Positions 5,884 to 12,742 of a stretch of 17,152 nt of DNA are shown here, piece after piece. Source of the stretch: Massilioclostridium sp965141735 (GTDB taxonomy: Bacteria; Bacillota; Clostridia; Oscillospirales; Ruminococcaceae); contig CBCSOX010000040.1 of assembly GCA_965141735.1 (NCBI GenBank), positions 1 through 17,152 on the forward strand, read 5' to 3'. Below the pieces are notes generated by a model. The model was not told where the DNA came from. It ran no database searches and worked only from the letters and a program-made list of their open reading frames with translations. Position numbers and translations under genes: made by a program. Each line of letters begins with the position of its first letter. Positions within the stretch are counted from its first letter, which is position 1.

Positions 5884-6357
5884 TTAAAAAAGTGGTGTTT
5901 TTGGTTTCTTCTCCTCGATGGGCAGCTGGTCGAGCAGCTTTGCGACCTCCTCGGCGTTGTCGCCTGTGACTTCATAGGTCTCTCCGCCGCTGGTGAAGGT
6001 CACCCGGGTGGAGCTGCTTTTGCCCTTCTTCTTGTGAAGCGCGCCGACCAGGTTGCAGATCCCGGTGGCCAGGCTGAGCGAGGCGGTGAGCACCGTCACA
6101 ACGTCCCCGACGCTGACCAGAGACAGGAGTGCCGAGAAGACGTCGAGGGAAAACATCCCGGTATACAGAGAGGGAATTGCGCCAACTGCCCCGCCCGTGT
6201 GCCAGAGCAGCCGGCCAATGCCCGGTTCCTCCAACACCGCGGCATCCTGATGGCGTTCCAGCAGCTGCTTCACTGCCTGGTACTCCTCCCGGGTGAGCTT
6301 GATCGCAATCAGGGTGTCCTGCTCCCCCGATTGTTTGGAAATGCTGATCTGTTCCAT
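5884..6357 (-). CDS. Hypothetical protein with hydrophobic core, between sirtuin and topB
   Basis: The product is 157 aa, counting from the ATG at 6357, which has AGGAGG 7 nt upstream; the first G of that RBS follows directly from the TAG stop of the sirtuin gene. The N-terminal third is charged and helical (TREEYQAVKQLLERHQDAA, 22-40). Residues about 58-108 are almost uncharged and could form one or two membrane helices (SLDVFSALLSLVSVGDVV, TASLSLATGICNLVGAL). The tail is lysine-rich, then has a short TFTSGGETYEVTGDNAEEVAKLL segment that looks like a small folded beta-alpha unit. I know no family for it. Tight spacing on both sides argues that it is made together with the sirtuin and TopB. 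Confidence 0.8.
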   Translation of the reverse strand: MEQISISKQSGEQDTLIAIKLTREEYQAVKQLLERHQDAAVLEEPGIGRLLWHTGGAVGAIPSLYTGMFSLDVFSALLSLVSVGDVVTVLTASLSLATGICNLVGALHKKKGKSSSTRVTFTSGGETYEVTGDNAEEVAKLLDQLPIEEKKPKTPLF

Positions 6358-6367
6358 AACCCGCCTC

Positions 6368-7087
6368 CTAGACCTTGATCTGTCCGAGGATCTCCCCGAT
6401 TTTGCCCTGGAGAAAAAGATCGGCCCGGCTGTCGTAAGAGGTGCTCCCCTTGTTGATGAGCACGAGCTTGTCCCCTTCGTAGTAGTTGACCATCCCCGCC
6501 GCGGGGTAGACGACGAGGGAGGTGCCCCCGATGAGGAGCATGTCGGCGGATGCGATCGCCTCCACCGCCGCGCGCATGGTGGCGCTATCGAGGCTCTCTT
6601 CGTAGAGCACCACATCCGGCTTGACCTCCCCGCCGCAGGTGCAGGTGGGCACCCCGTCGCTGCGGAGGATAAAATCGAGATCGTAAAATTTGCCGCAGCG
6701 GCGGCAATAGTTGCGGTGCACCGAGCCGTGGAGTTCGAGGACGTTTTGGCTCCCCGCCATTTGGTGCAGGCCGTCGATGTTCTGGGTCACCACCGCCTTG
6801 AGCTTGCCGGCCCGCTCGAGCTCGGCGAGCTTTTTGTGCGCCGCGTTGGGCTTTGCATCGGGAAAGAGCATGCGGTCGCGGTAAAATTCATAGAATTCCG
6901 CTGTGCGGGCGTCGTAAAAGCTGCGGCTGATGATCTGTTCGGGCGGATAGCGGTACTTCTGGTGGTACAGCCCGTCCACGCTGCGAAAATCGGGAATACC
7001 GCTCTCGGTGGACACCCCGGCACCGCCGAAAAAGACGATCGAACTGCTCTGGTCGATCCACTGCTGAAGCTGCTCAATGGGTTGCAT
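6368..7087 (-). CDS. cobB: NAD-dependent protein deacylase, sirtuin (Sir2/CobB family)
   Basis: The product is 239 aa and of standard bacterial length. It removes acyl groups from lysine using NAD+, giving nicotinamide and O-acyl-ADP-ribose. All core elements are present: GAGVSTESGIPDFR (22-35) for NAD, QNIDGLH (102-108), the catalytic histidine in LELHGSVH (His120), four zinc cysteines (C128, C131, C149, C151), and GGTSLVVYPAAG near 197-208. The start is placed at the ATG at 7087 because AAGGAGG lies 7 nt upstream; a longer frame from 7201 crosses the promoter. It is first in an operon with the hypothetical protein and topB. A complete active site argues for an ordinary deacylase rather than a degenerate defence-type Sir2 domain. 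Confidence 0.95.
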   Translation of the reverse strand: MQPIEQLQQWIDQSSSIVFFGGAGVSTESGIPDFRSVDGLYHQKYRYPPEQIISRSFYDARTAEFYEFYRDRMLFPDAKPNAAHKKLAELERAGKLKAVVTQNIDGLHQMAGSQNVLELHGSVHRNYCRRCGKFYDLDFILRSDGVPTCTCGGEVKPDVVLYEESLDSATMRAAVEAIASADMLLIGGTSLVVYPAAGMVNYYEGDKLVLINKGSTSYDSRADLFLQGKIGEILGQIKV

Positions 7088-7150
7088 ATCGTTGCCTCCT
7101 TGCCGTCCTTCCCGGGCGGTTTTTTTGTCCAATTTCATTGGTTCCTGCTT

Positions 7151-7159
7151 ATTATACCA
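7151..7159 (-). promoter_or_regulatory. Extended -10 promoter of the sirtuin-topB operon
   Basis: On the minus strand there is TGG directly before TATAAT (-10 at 7151-7156), an extended -10 element, about 64 nt before the sirtuin start. No good -35 is visible at 16-18 nt, which is acceptable for extended -10 promoters. Confidence 0.65.
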
Positions 7160-7201
7160 TATTTCCACACCTTTTTGGGCATTTTTTTGAAAGTGCGGCA
7201 A

Positions 7202-7230
7202 TTGACAAACCGCTCCCGGAGTATTATACT
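7202..7230 (+). promoter_or_regulatory. SigA-type promoter of the tetR-yhgE operon
   Basis: Perfect TTGACA (7202-7207), 17-nt spacer, TATACT (7225-7230), 46 nt before the ATG. It is divergent from the sirtuin promoter. Confidence 0.87.
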
Positions 7231-7258
7231 ATGACCAGAAAAGATTTTTGAGTCATAG
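7229..7258. promoter_or_regulatory. Candidate TetR operator
   Basis: CTATGAC (7229-7235) and GTCATAG (7252-7258) form a perfect 7-bp inverted repeat over 30 bp. It starts in the last bases of the -10 and covers the transcription start, which would allow repression by the TetR-type protein encoded next. Binding is inferred. Confidence 0.5.
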
Positions 7259-7276
7259 AGTATTTAGGAGGCAGCT

Positions 7277-7864
7277 ATGGGTTCCGCATTCAGCGACAGC
7301 GAAAAACAAGCCATTGTCCGTCAGCTCAAACAGAGCGCGCAGGAGTGCATGCGCAAATACGGCATCAAGCGCACGACGGTTGACCAGCTCGCAAACCAGG
7401 CGGGCATTTCCAAGGGGGCGTTTTACGCCTTTTACCCCTCGAAGGAGGTGCTTCTCTTTGAGGTCTTTCAGGATTACCGGGATGAAATGTACCAGGCCGC
7501 GCTCGATATCCTGCTCGACTCCACAAGCCTTTCGGAGCGGGAGCGGGTCTACCGCGCGGTGCTCGAGGTGTGCATGCGGATCAAGCGGTCGTTTCTCGTG
7601 ACCATGATCGAAAACGGAGAGCTCACCTACCTGCTGCGCAAGCTGCCCGACGAGGTGATTGCGCTGCGCTACCGCAGCGACGACCAGCACATCCAGTACA
7701 TCCTGCAGCAGTCAAACATTCGGACCAAAGTCCCCCCCGCCCTGATCTCCGCGACGATTCGGGCGATCTTTCTCACAATCTTCCACCAGGACAGCGTCGG
7801 CGAGCAGTACTGCGACGAGGTGCTCAAGCTGCTCATTTCAGGCGTCTGCCGAGAAATCCTATAA
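7277..7864 (+). CDS. TetR/AcrR-family transcriptional regulator
   Basis: The product is 195 aa, the usual size. The N-terminal DNA-binding domain has the typical pattern KYGIKRTTVDQLANQAGISKG then AFYAFYPSKEVLLFEVF (about 28-65), with the recognition helix ISKGAFYAFY. The C-terminal domain is helical and not assignable to a ligand class. AGGAGG lies about 5 nt before the ATG. It is 24 nt upstream of the YhgE/Pip gene on the same strand, so it most likely represses its own operon, and a dyad at 7229-7258 could be its site. TetR regulators next to export-type membrane proteins usually sense a toxic compound or membrane state; which one is unknown here. Confidence 0.93.
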   Translation: MGSAFSDSEKQAIVRQLKQSAQECMRKYGIKRTTVDQLANQAGISKGAFYAFYPSKEVLLFEVFQDYRDEMYQAALDILLDSTSLSERERVYRAVLEVCMRIKRSFLVTMIENGELTYLLRKLPDEVIALRYRSDDQHIQYILQQSNIRTKVPPALISATIRAIFLTIFHQDSVGEQYCDEVLKLLISGVCREIL

Positions 7865-7888
7865 AAAAACAAACTGGAGGCGTGTTGT

Positions 7889-10057
7889 ATGCACAACATA
7901 TTCGCTATTTTTTGGAGGGATCTCAAGCGCATTGTCAAAAACCCCATGGCGCTCATTGTGGCCATCGGCATCACAGTGCTCCCCTGCCTGTATGCCTGGT
8001 TCAACATCGCGGCCTGCTGGGACCCCTACGGCAACACCAACGGGATCCAGGTGGCAGTCGCCAACACCGACAGCGGGGTGTCGCTCGAAGGGGTGAAGGT
8101 CAACATCGGCGACCTCGTGGTGCAGAACCTGCGGGAAAACGACCAGATCGGCTGGCAGTTTGTGGACGAGGAGGATGCGCTCGACGGGGTCAAGAGCGGC
8201 AAGTATTACGCCGCCGTGGTGATCCCCACGAATTTCAGCGAGGGCATTGCGAGCATCCTCTCAGACGACATTCAAAAGACAAACATCGAATACTACGTCA
8301 ACGAAAAGAAAAACGCCATTGCCCCCAAGATCACCGACAAGGGGGTGGGAGTCATCCAGCAGCAGGTGAACTCCACCTTTATCAGCTCGGTGACCGAGGT
8401 CATCGGCAAGGTGCTCAACCTCACCGACGAAGAGCTGAACAAGCGGGGGATCGACCCGGTCGACAAGCTGCTTGAAAACCTGAACAAAATCGACGCCGAC
8501 CTCGGGCAGGTCTCCACCGCGATCGACGCGTTTAAAAGCGCCTCCCTCTCGATTGACGACCTGCTCAAGACTGCCCAGCTCAACCTCCCGGACGACGCCT
8601 CAAAGCTTGTGGAGGACAGCCAACAGACGGTGAGCGGCCTGACCGAGGTGCTCAACTCCTCCAAGGCGGCCTCCGAGCGGATTGGCGGCGCGATCGGGGA
8701 TATCCTGAAAATTGTCTCCGGTCAGGCGGGAGAGCTCGAGAGCGGCATCACCGAGGCGTTTGACATTCTTGCGACCGACTCGGCCAAGGCGGCAGCGGAG
8801 CTGCTCAAACTCAAACAGCCCTGCTATGACATCATCAGTCTCAACAACACCCTCTCTACAACCCTGCAGGAGCTCAACAGCAAGCTCCCCGTCCCGCTCG
8901 AGGGGATCACCAGGATTGTCGAAAAACTCGGCAGCTCGACCGCCAAACAGCAAGCCATTCTCGCGAAAATCGACGAGGTCGCCGCGGCGATCACCTCAGC
9001 GGGCAGTGCCCCGGCCGAAGCGCAGAAGGAGCTGCTCGCCCTCATCGGGGAGGGAAAACAGGCGGCGAGCGATGTGAGCGGCGACTTTCAGGCAACCGTT
9101 CTGCCCCAGCTCAACACCACGCTCGGCCACCTTTACGACACCCTCGGCGATGTATCCAGCCTGCTCACCAAGGCGGGGGACGCGGTGCCCAGGATTAACT
9201 CCACCCTCGGCGGGGTGAGCAGCGCGCTCGGCCACACCATCCAAGCGCTCGACAGCACCAACGCCCTGATCAAAACCGGACGGGAAAAGATCGGCGGCAT
9301 TGTCACCGAACTCAGCTCTGTCTCTGAGGACGAACGGTGGGAAAAGCTGCTCGAGATCATCCGCAACGACCCCTCGGTTGCAAGCGACTTCATGTCCTCG
9401 CCGGTGGAAATCAACAGCAATTCGTTCTACCCGATTGAGAACTACGGCTCCGCCCTCGCCCCCTTTTACTCCATCCTCGCGATCTGGGTGGGCGGGCTCA
9501 TCCTCTGCGCCATCCTCAAGACAAAGGTCGCGGAGGACGACAGGCTCAACAACTTCAAGCCCTACCAGGTCTACTTTGGGCGGTATCTGCTGTTCATGGC
9601 GTTTGGCATTGTCCAAACGCTGATCATCTGCATCGGGGACATCTGGTTCCTCGGCATCCAGTGCCTCAACAAGCCGCTCTTTCTGCTCGCCGGGGTGCTC
9701 GCAAGCATTGTGTTCACCAACATCATCTACACCCTCACCATGTCGTTTGGGGACATCGGCAAGGCGCTCGCAGTCATCCTGCTCGTCGTGCAGGTGGCGG
9801 GCGCGGGCGGCACCTTCCCGGTCGAGGTGATGCCGGAGTTTTTCGGCGCCGTCAACCCCTGGCTCCCCTTTACCGCGGGCATCAACGCGATGCGGGAGAC
9901 GATCGGCGGAATCTATCAAAACGCCTACCTCATCGACCTGCTCAAGCTCCTCGCCTATCTCCCCGTCTCCCTCTTCATCGGCCTGGTGTTGAGAAAGCCG
10001 GTGGCAAAATTCAACGACTTCTTCACCGAAAAGCTCGAGGAAACCCAATTGATGTAA
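7889..10057 (+). CDS. YhgE/Pip domain membrane protein
   Basis: The product is 722 aa. It matches the YhgE/Pip family, named from the lactococcal phage infection protein, with an ABC-2-like membrane core. One membrane helix lies at about 20-40 (ALIVAIGITVLPCLYAWFNI) and is followed by the family's NTDSGVSLEG-type extracellular region. Residues about 170-500 form a long polar, helical stalk with heptad-like repeats and many Ser/Ala/Gln. About five membrane helices lie at 527-702, including APFYSILAIWVGGLILCAIL and the GTFPVEVMPEFF segment. GGAGG lies about 9 nt before the ATG. Roles reported for the family include phage adsorption and secretion of small proteins. The partner here is unknown. 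It is the second gene after tetR. Confidence 0.93.
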   Translation: MHNIFAIFWRDLKRIVKNPMALIVAIGITVLPCLYAWFNIAACWDPYGNTNGIQVAVANTDSGVSLEGVKVNIGDLVVQNLRENDQIGWQFVDEEDALDGVKSGKYYAAVVIPTNFSEGIASILSDDIQKTNIEYYVNEKKNAIAPKITDKGVGVIQQQVNSTFISSVTEVIGKVLNLTDEELNKRGIDPVDKLLENLNKIDADLGQVSTAIDAFKSASLSIDDLLKTAQLNLPDDASKLVEDSQQTVSGLTEVLNSSKAASERIGGAIGDILKIVSGQAGELESGITEAFDILATDSAKAAAELLKLKQPCYDIISLNNTLSTTLQELNSKLPVPLEGITRIVEKLGSSTAKQQAILAKIDEVAAAITSAGSAPAEAQKELLALIGEGKQAASDVSGDFQATVLPQLNTTLGHLYDTLGDVSSLLTKAGDAVPRINSTLGGVSSALGHTIQALDSTNALIKTGREKIGGIVTELSSVSEDERWEKLLEIIRNDPSVASDFMSSPVEINSNSFYPIENYGSALAPFYSILAIWVGGLILCAILKTKVAEDDRLNNFKPYQVYFGRYLLFMAFGIVQTLIICIGDIWFLGIQCLNKPLFLLAGVLASIVFTNIIYTLTMSFGDIGKALAVILLVVQVAGAGGTFPVEVMPEFFGAVNPWLPFTAGINAMRETIGGIYQNAYLIDLLKLLAYLPVSLFIGLVLRKPVAKFNDFFTEKLEETQLM

Positions 10058-10131
10058 TCGCCCTGCTTGACTTGATTCACACGGCTCCACCCATTTCCGG
10101 TTGGTTCCTGTTTTCGATACCAGGATACAGC

Positions 10132-10162
10132 AAGCCCGCTGAACGTTTGGTTCAGCGGGCTT
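10132..10162. repeat. Hairpin element A downstream of yhgE (13-bp stem)
   Basis: AAGCCCGCTGAAC (10132-10144), loop GTTTG, GTTCAGCGGGCTT (10150-10162): a perfect stem. Only a weak T-rich tail follows (CAGTTTGT). It is nearly identical to the hairpin at 10319-10353, with one base pair swapped on both arms. Confidence 0.75.
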
Positions 10163-10266
10163 CAGTTTGTCAAAAGACCCTAGCTCGGACGAAAAAACGG
10201 TCCATCCGGCGGCAGGTGCGTCAAATGGCCCGGCGGTAATTGGCGATTATCCGGCATTTACCGGGG

Positions 10267-10310
10267 AAAGGCTGAGGAAGGGGGCATCTTCCTCAGCCTT
10301 TTTATTTTGC
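10267..10310 (+). terminator. Strong Rho-independent terminator of the tetR-yhgE operon
   Basis: A perfect 14-bp stem, AAAGGCTGAGGAAG (10267-10280) with CTTCCTCAGCCTTT (10288-10301), has a 7-nt loop and runs into TTTTTATTTT. On the minus strand no good T-run follows, so the main direction is plus. The rest of the 332-nt gap (10058-10389) holds hairpins A and B and nothing else I can identify. Confidence 0.88.
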
Positions 10311-10318
10311 CGGCACAC

Positions 10319-10353
10319 GCAAGCCCTCTGAACGTTTCGTTCAGAGGGCTTGC
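10319..10353. repeat. Hairpin element B downstream of the antiporter gene (15-bp stem)
   Basis: GCAAGCCCTCTGAAC (10319-10333), loop GTTTC, GTTCAGAGGGCTTGC (10339-10353): a perfect stem with no T-run on either side. It lies 36 nt past the stop of the minus-strand antiporter gene and may protect or end its transcript. Confidence 0.75.
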
Positions 10354-10389
10354 TGCAAATATCGGTTTCAAGCTGCCTTATTGAGCTGG

Positions 10390-11796
10390 TCACTCCCCGC
10401 TTAGCTGGTCGCTGTTGAGAACAACGACATCGCCGAGCTGAATCTCTGTTGTCCCTTTGGGGATCACGACGCTGTCCCCTCGCTTGATCATCACAACGAG
10501 GATGTGTTCGGGAATGTCCGCATCCATGAGCGTCTTGTTCAGCCACTTGCTGTCCGCCCCGACCGTGAATTCGTGCAGCTGGGCAATCCCCTCCTCCTCG
10601 TAATCGTTAAAGGTTTTGAGGACGTTTTTGTCCTTTTCTACAAGGTCAAGCTTTTTAGCCACCCTTGGAATGAGCGTCCCCTGGATGCCGACCGACACCA
10701 GCGCGACGAGGAACACCATGTGGAATAGATTGGTGGAGAGCCCGGAAACCGTCGCCGTAGCGGTAATGGCAAACACAATGGAAGCTGCGCCGCGCAGGCC
10801 GACCCACGAGACGAGCGCCTGCTGCCGAAAGGGTATTTTAAACCAGCTCAGGATGGAAAAAGTGGCGATTGGCCGGGCGACAAAGATCAAAAAGAGCACC
10901 AGCGCGAGGCCGGGCAGCAGCACGGAAGGCAGCTGGGAAGGGAACGAAAGCAGCCCGAGGGCAAAAAAGAGCATCATCTGCATCACCCAGGAGATACCGT
11001 CAAAAAAGTGGATTAGGCTGCGCTTGTGCTGAATCCGGCTGTTGCCGAGCAGGATCCCGATCAGATAGACACAGAGATAGCCGTTTCCGCCAAAATACTC
11101 GCACAGCCCATATCCGAGCACCACGACCGCACCGGTGAAAAGCGGATAGAGGCCGCTGATTTCGAGATTGATTTTTTTGAGCACAAACGCCGCGAGCTTA
11201 CCGAACAAAAATCCAAGCGCAAGTCCGAGGCCGATCTGGGCGGCGATCATCCAGCCAATGGAATGGGAAGACGACGTCAGAATGCTGAGGAGAATCATCG
11301 TCATCATGTAGGAAACCGGGTCGTTACTCCCGCTCTCGATTTCAAGCAGCGAGGCGAGCCCTCCTTTGAGGTTGAGCTTGCGGGAGCGCAGGATGCTGAA
11401 CACCGAAGCCGCGTCGGTGGAGGAGACAACCGCCCCGATGAGCAGCGCTTCGACCAAATTTCCCGGAAACAGAATATAGTAAAACAGCCCGGTAAACAGC
11501 GCGGTGAGAACAACCCCCAACGTCGACATCAGGATCGCCGGGGCGAGCACTGGGCGCGCCTGCCTGATGTTGGTTTCGAAGCCGCCGAAAAACATGATGA
11601 ACACCAGGGCAAAGGAACAGAGCTGCTGGGCGACCTCGAAATCGTCGAATACGATGCCGCCGAATCCATCTGAGCCGAACAGCATGCCGAGAACTAGGAA
11701 AATGAGCAGGGAGGGAATGCCGAACCTGTATAAGAGTTTGCTCGCGACCACGCAGATGAGCACGATCGCAGCGCCAATGATCAAAGTATGTGCCAA
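10390..11796 (-). CDS. CPA1-family K+(Na+)/H+ antiporter with C-terminal TrkA-C domain (NhaP2-like)
   Basis: The product is 468 aa. Residues 1-385 form about 12-13 membrane helices of the sodium/hydrogen exchanger fold. Ion-site motifs are visible: STDAASVFS (126-134) and LEIESGSNDPVSY (151-163), whose Asn-Asp pair is the transport site in this family. Residues about 395-468 form a cytoplasmic RCK_C/TrkA_C domain (LHEFTVGADSKWLN, then IPEHILVVMIKRGDSVVIPKG), which binds regulatory ligands. It is shorter than proteobacterial NhaP2 (about 580 aa), with nothing after TrkA-C. The start is TTG at 11796: GGAGGG lies 6 nt upstream and no ATG fits as well. It probably exchanges K+ or Na+ for protons at the cell membrane. 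The gene is monocistronic. Confidence 0.92.
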   Translation of the reverse strand: MAHTLIIGAAIVLICVVASKLLYRFGIPSLLIFLVLGMLFGSDGFGGIVFDDFEVAQQLCSFALVFIMFFGGFETNIRQARPVLAPAILMSTLGVVLTALFTGLFYYILFPGNLVEALLIGAVVSSTDAASVFSILRSRKLNLKGGLASLLEIESGSNDPVSYMMTMILLSILTSSSHSIGWMIAAQIGLGLALGFLFGKLAAFVLKKINLEISGLYPLFTGAVVVLGYGLCEYFGGNGYLCVYLIGILLGNSRIQHKRSLIHFFDGISWVMQMMLFFALGLLSFPSQLPSVLLPGLALVLFLIFVARPIATFSILSWFKIPFRQQALVSWVGLRGAASIVFAITATATVSGLSTNLFHMVFLVALVSVGIQGTLIPRVAKKLDLVEKDKNVLKTFNDYEEEGIAQLHEFTVGADSKWLNKTLMDADIPEHILVVMIKRGDSVVIPKGTTEIQLGDVVVLNSDQLSGE

Positions 11797-11827
11797 GTCA
11801 ATCCCTCCACTTCATATTTCTGTAAAT

Positions 11828-11856
11828 AGTATAACATAAAAATATCTAGTTCGCAA
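11828..11856 (-). promoter_or_regulatory. Promoter of the antiporter gene
   Basis: On the minus strand there is TTGCGA (11851-11856), a 17-nt spacer ending in TGT, and TATACT (11828-11833), so an extended -10 is also present. It ends 31 nt before the TTG start. Confidence 0.75.
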
Positions 11857-12310
11857 TGGCAAACCAGCTAATTTTGAATCAGTCACTCCCCCCTGTATTC
11901 AAAATATGCGGGTGAAACCGCAGAAAGAACCATAATCCCTCTATTTTTTGAATTTATCATCAGTTTCAGTTTCAAATTTGAGCCCGTAATATTCACCGGG
12001 CGCTGTCGCCCGGTCGGAGGGTTCCCTGTCAAAGAAAAAATTTCCAGAGATTCTGCCTGCCGCAGATTCAGCGGCAAAAAGGCTCTTTTAAAAACAAGTC
12101 TCCCCTGGGGATCGACTGCGAGATGAGGGGAAACGGTTTGCGCCTGTTTGTCCGACAGGCTCATTGAACTGACGAGCGTTCAATCACAAAGATTTTGGCT
12201 TGCCGCTGCCTCCCACTCTGCCGCGGGAAGCTCTCGCGTCCCCAACCAATCGGCTCAGACCTAAAATTGGATTTTGCGGGGCAAATTCACAAAATACAAC
12301 AGAAAGTTTC
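11857..12310. other. Intergenic region with no convincing gene
   Basis: This is about 450 nt between the antiporter promoter and the phasin/UbiB promoter. A minus-strand open frame of 93 codons (11883-12164) lacks any ribosome binding site, has unremarkable composition and resembles no family I know. One perfect 8-bp hairpin with a tetraloop, ACCGGGCG with CGCCCGGT (11995-12014), lies inside it without a T-run. I see no other structure. Confidence 0.5.
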
Positions 12311-12339
12311 ATGACATTCCCTCTCGTTTGTGTTATACT
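12311..12339 (+). promoter_or_regulatory. Promoter of the phasin-ubiB operon
   Basis: ATGACA (12311-12316), 17-nt spacer ending in TGT, TATACT (12334-12339). This is an extended -10 promoter 67 nt before the first ATG. Confidence 0.75.
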
Positions 12340-12406
12340 AAATACAGAAGTCCAACCTGCAAGAGAATCATTCATCGCGTTTCAAAATCAGAAAGGAGCG
12401 ATCTTT

Positions 12407-12742
12407 ATGCTGACAAATTTGGGTGAAGACCTGAAAAAAATATTTTTGGCAGGCCTCGGCGCCGTTGCTGCCACAGCGGAAAAATCCAAGGAGGTCATCG
12501 ACGAGCTGGTGGAAAAGGGAGAGCTGACGATTGAGCAGGGCAAAGTGCTCAACGAGGAGCTCAAACATGACATTAAGAAAAAAGTAAAGCAGACAGTCAC
12601 CGTGGTGAACAAGACCCCGGACGGGACGGCGGTTGTGGAGAGCCTTGACAAGCTGAGCCCCGAAGAGCTCGAAGCGGTCAAGGCAAAGCTCGCCGAGATG
12701 GAGAAAGACGATGCGCCACAAGAAGAACAGCCGGCCGAATAA
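12407..12742 (+). CDS. Phasin-family-like coiled-coil protein (COG3937-type)
   Basis: The product is 111 aa. It has a short amphipathic N-terminal helix (EDLKKIFLAGLGAVAATAEKS, 6-26), then charged helices with the family pattern ELVEKGELTIEQGKVLNEELKHDIKKKVK and a C-terminal PEELEAVKAKLAEME segment. Proteins of this type in Clostridia and Bacilli are annotated as phasin-like or polyhydroxyalkanoate granule-associated, though most such hosts make no granules. The start has AAAGGAG about 8 nt upstream; a longer frame from 12200 would cross the promoter. Its last 32 nt overlap the start of the UbiB-family gene in another frame, a sign of coupled translation and a shared task, possibly at the membrane. 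Confidence 0.85.
   Translation: MLTNLGEDLKKIFLAGLGAVAATAEKSKEVIDELVEKGELTIEQGKVLNEELKHDIKKKVKQTVTVVNKTPDGTAVVESLDKLSPEELEAVKAKLAEMEKDDAPQEEQPAE

Noticed and set aside
6368..7087. Sir2-domain antiphage defence gene
   Set aside because: The protein is a single-domain sirtuin with complete NAD, histidine and zinc sites and housekeeping-like neighbours; no defence partner is seen.
7889..10057. Prophage or phage-defence locus because of the Pip (phage infection protein) name
   Set aside because: YhgE/Pip proteins are chromosomal membrane proteins; no phage structural, integrase or attachment features occur nearby.
11883..12164. Minus-strand 93-codon open frame in the antiporter/phasin intergenic region
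   Set aside because: There is no ribosome binding site before the ATG, no recognised family and no operon context. A chance frame of this length is common at this base composition.
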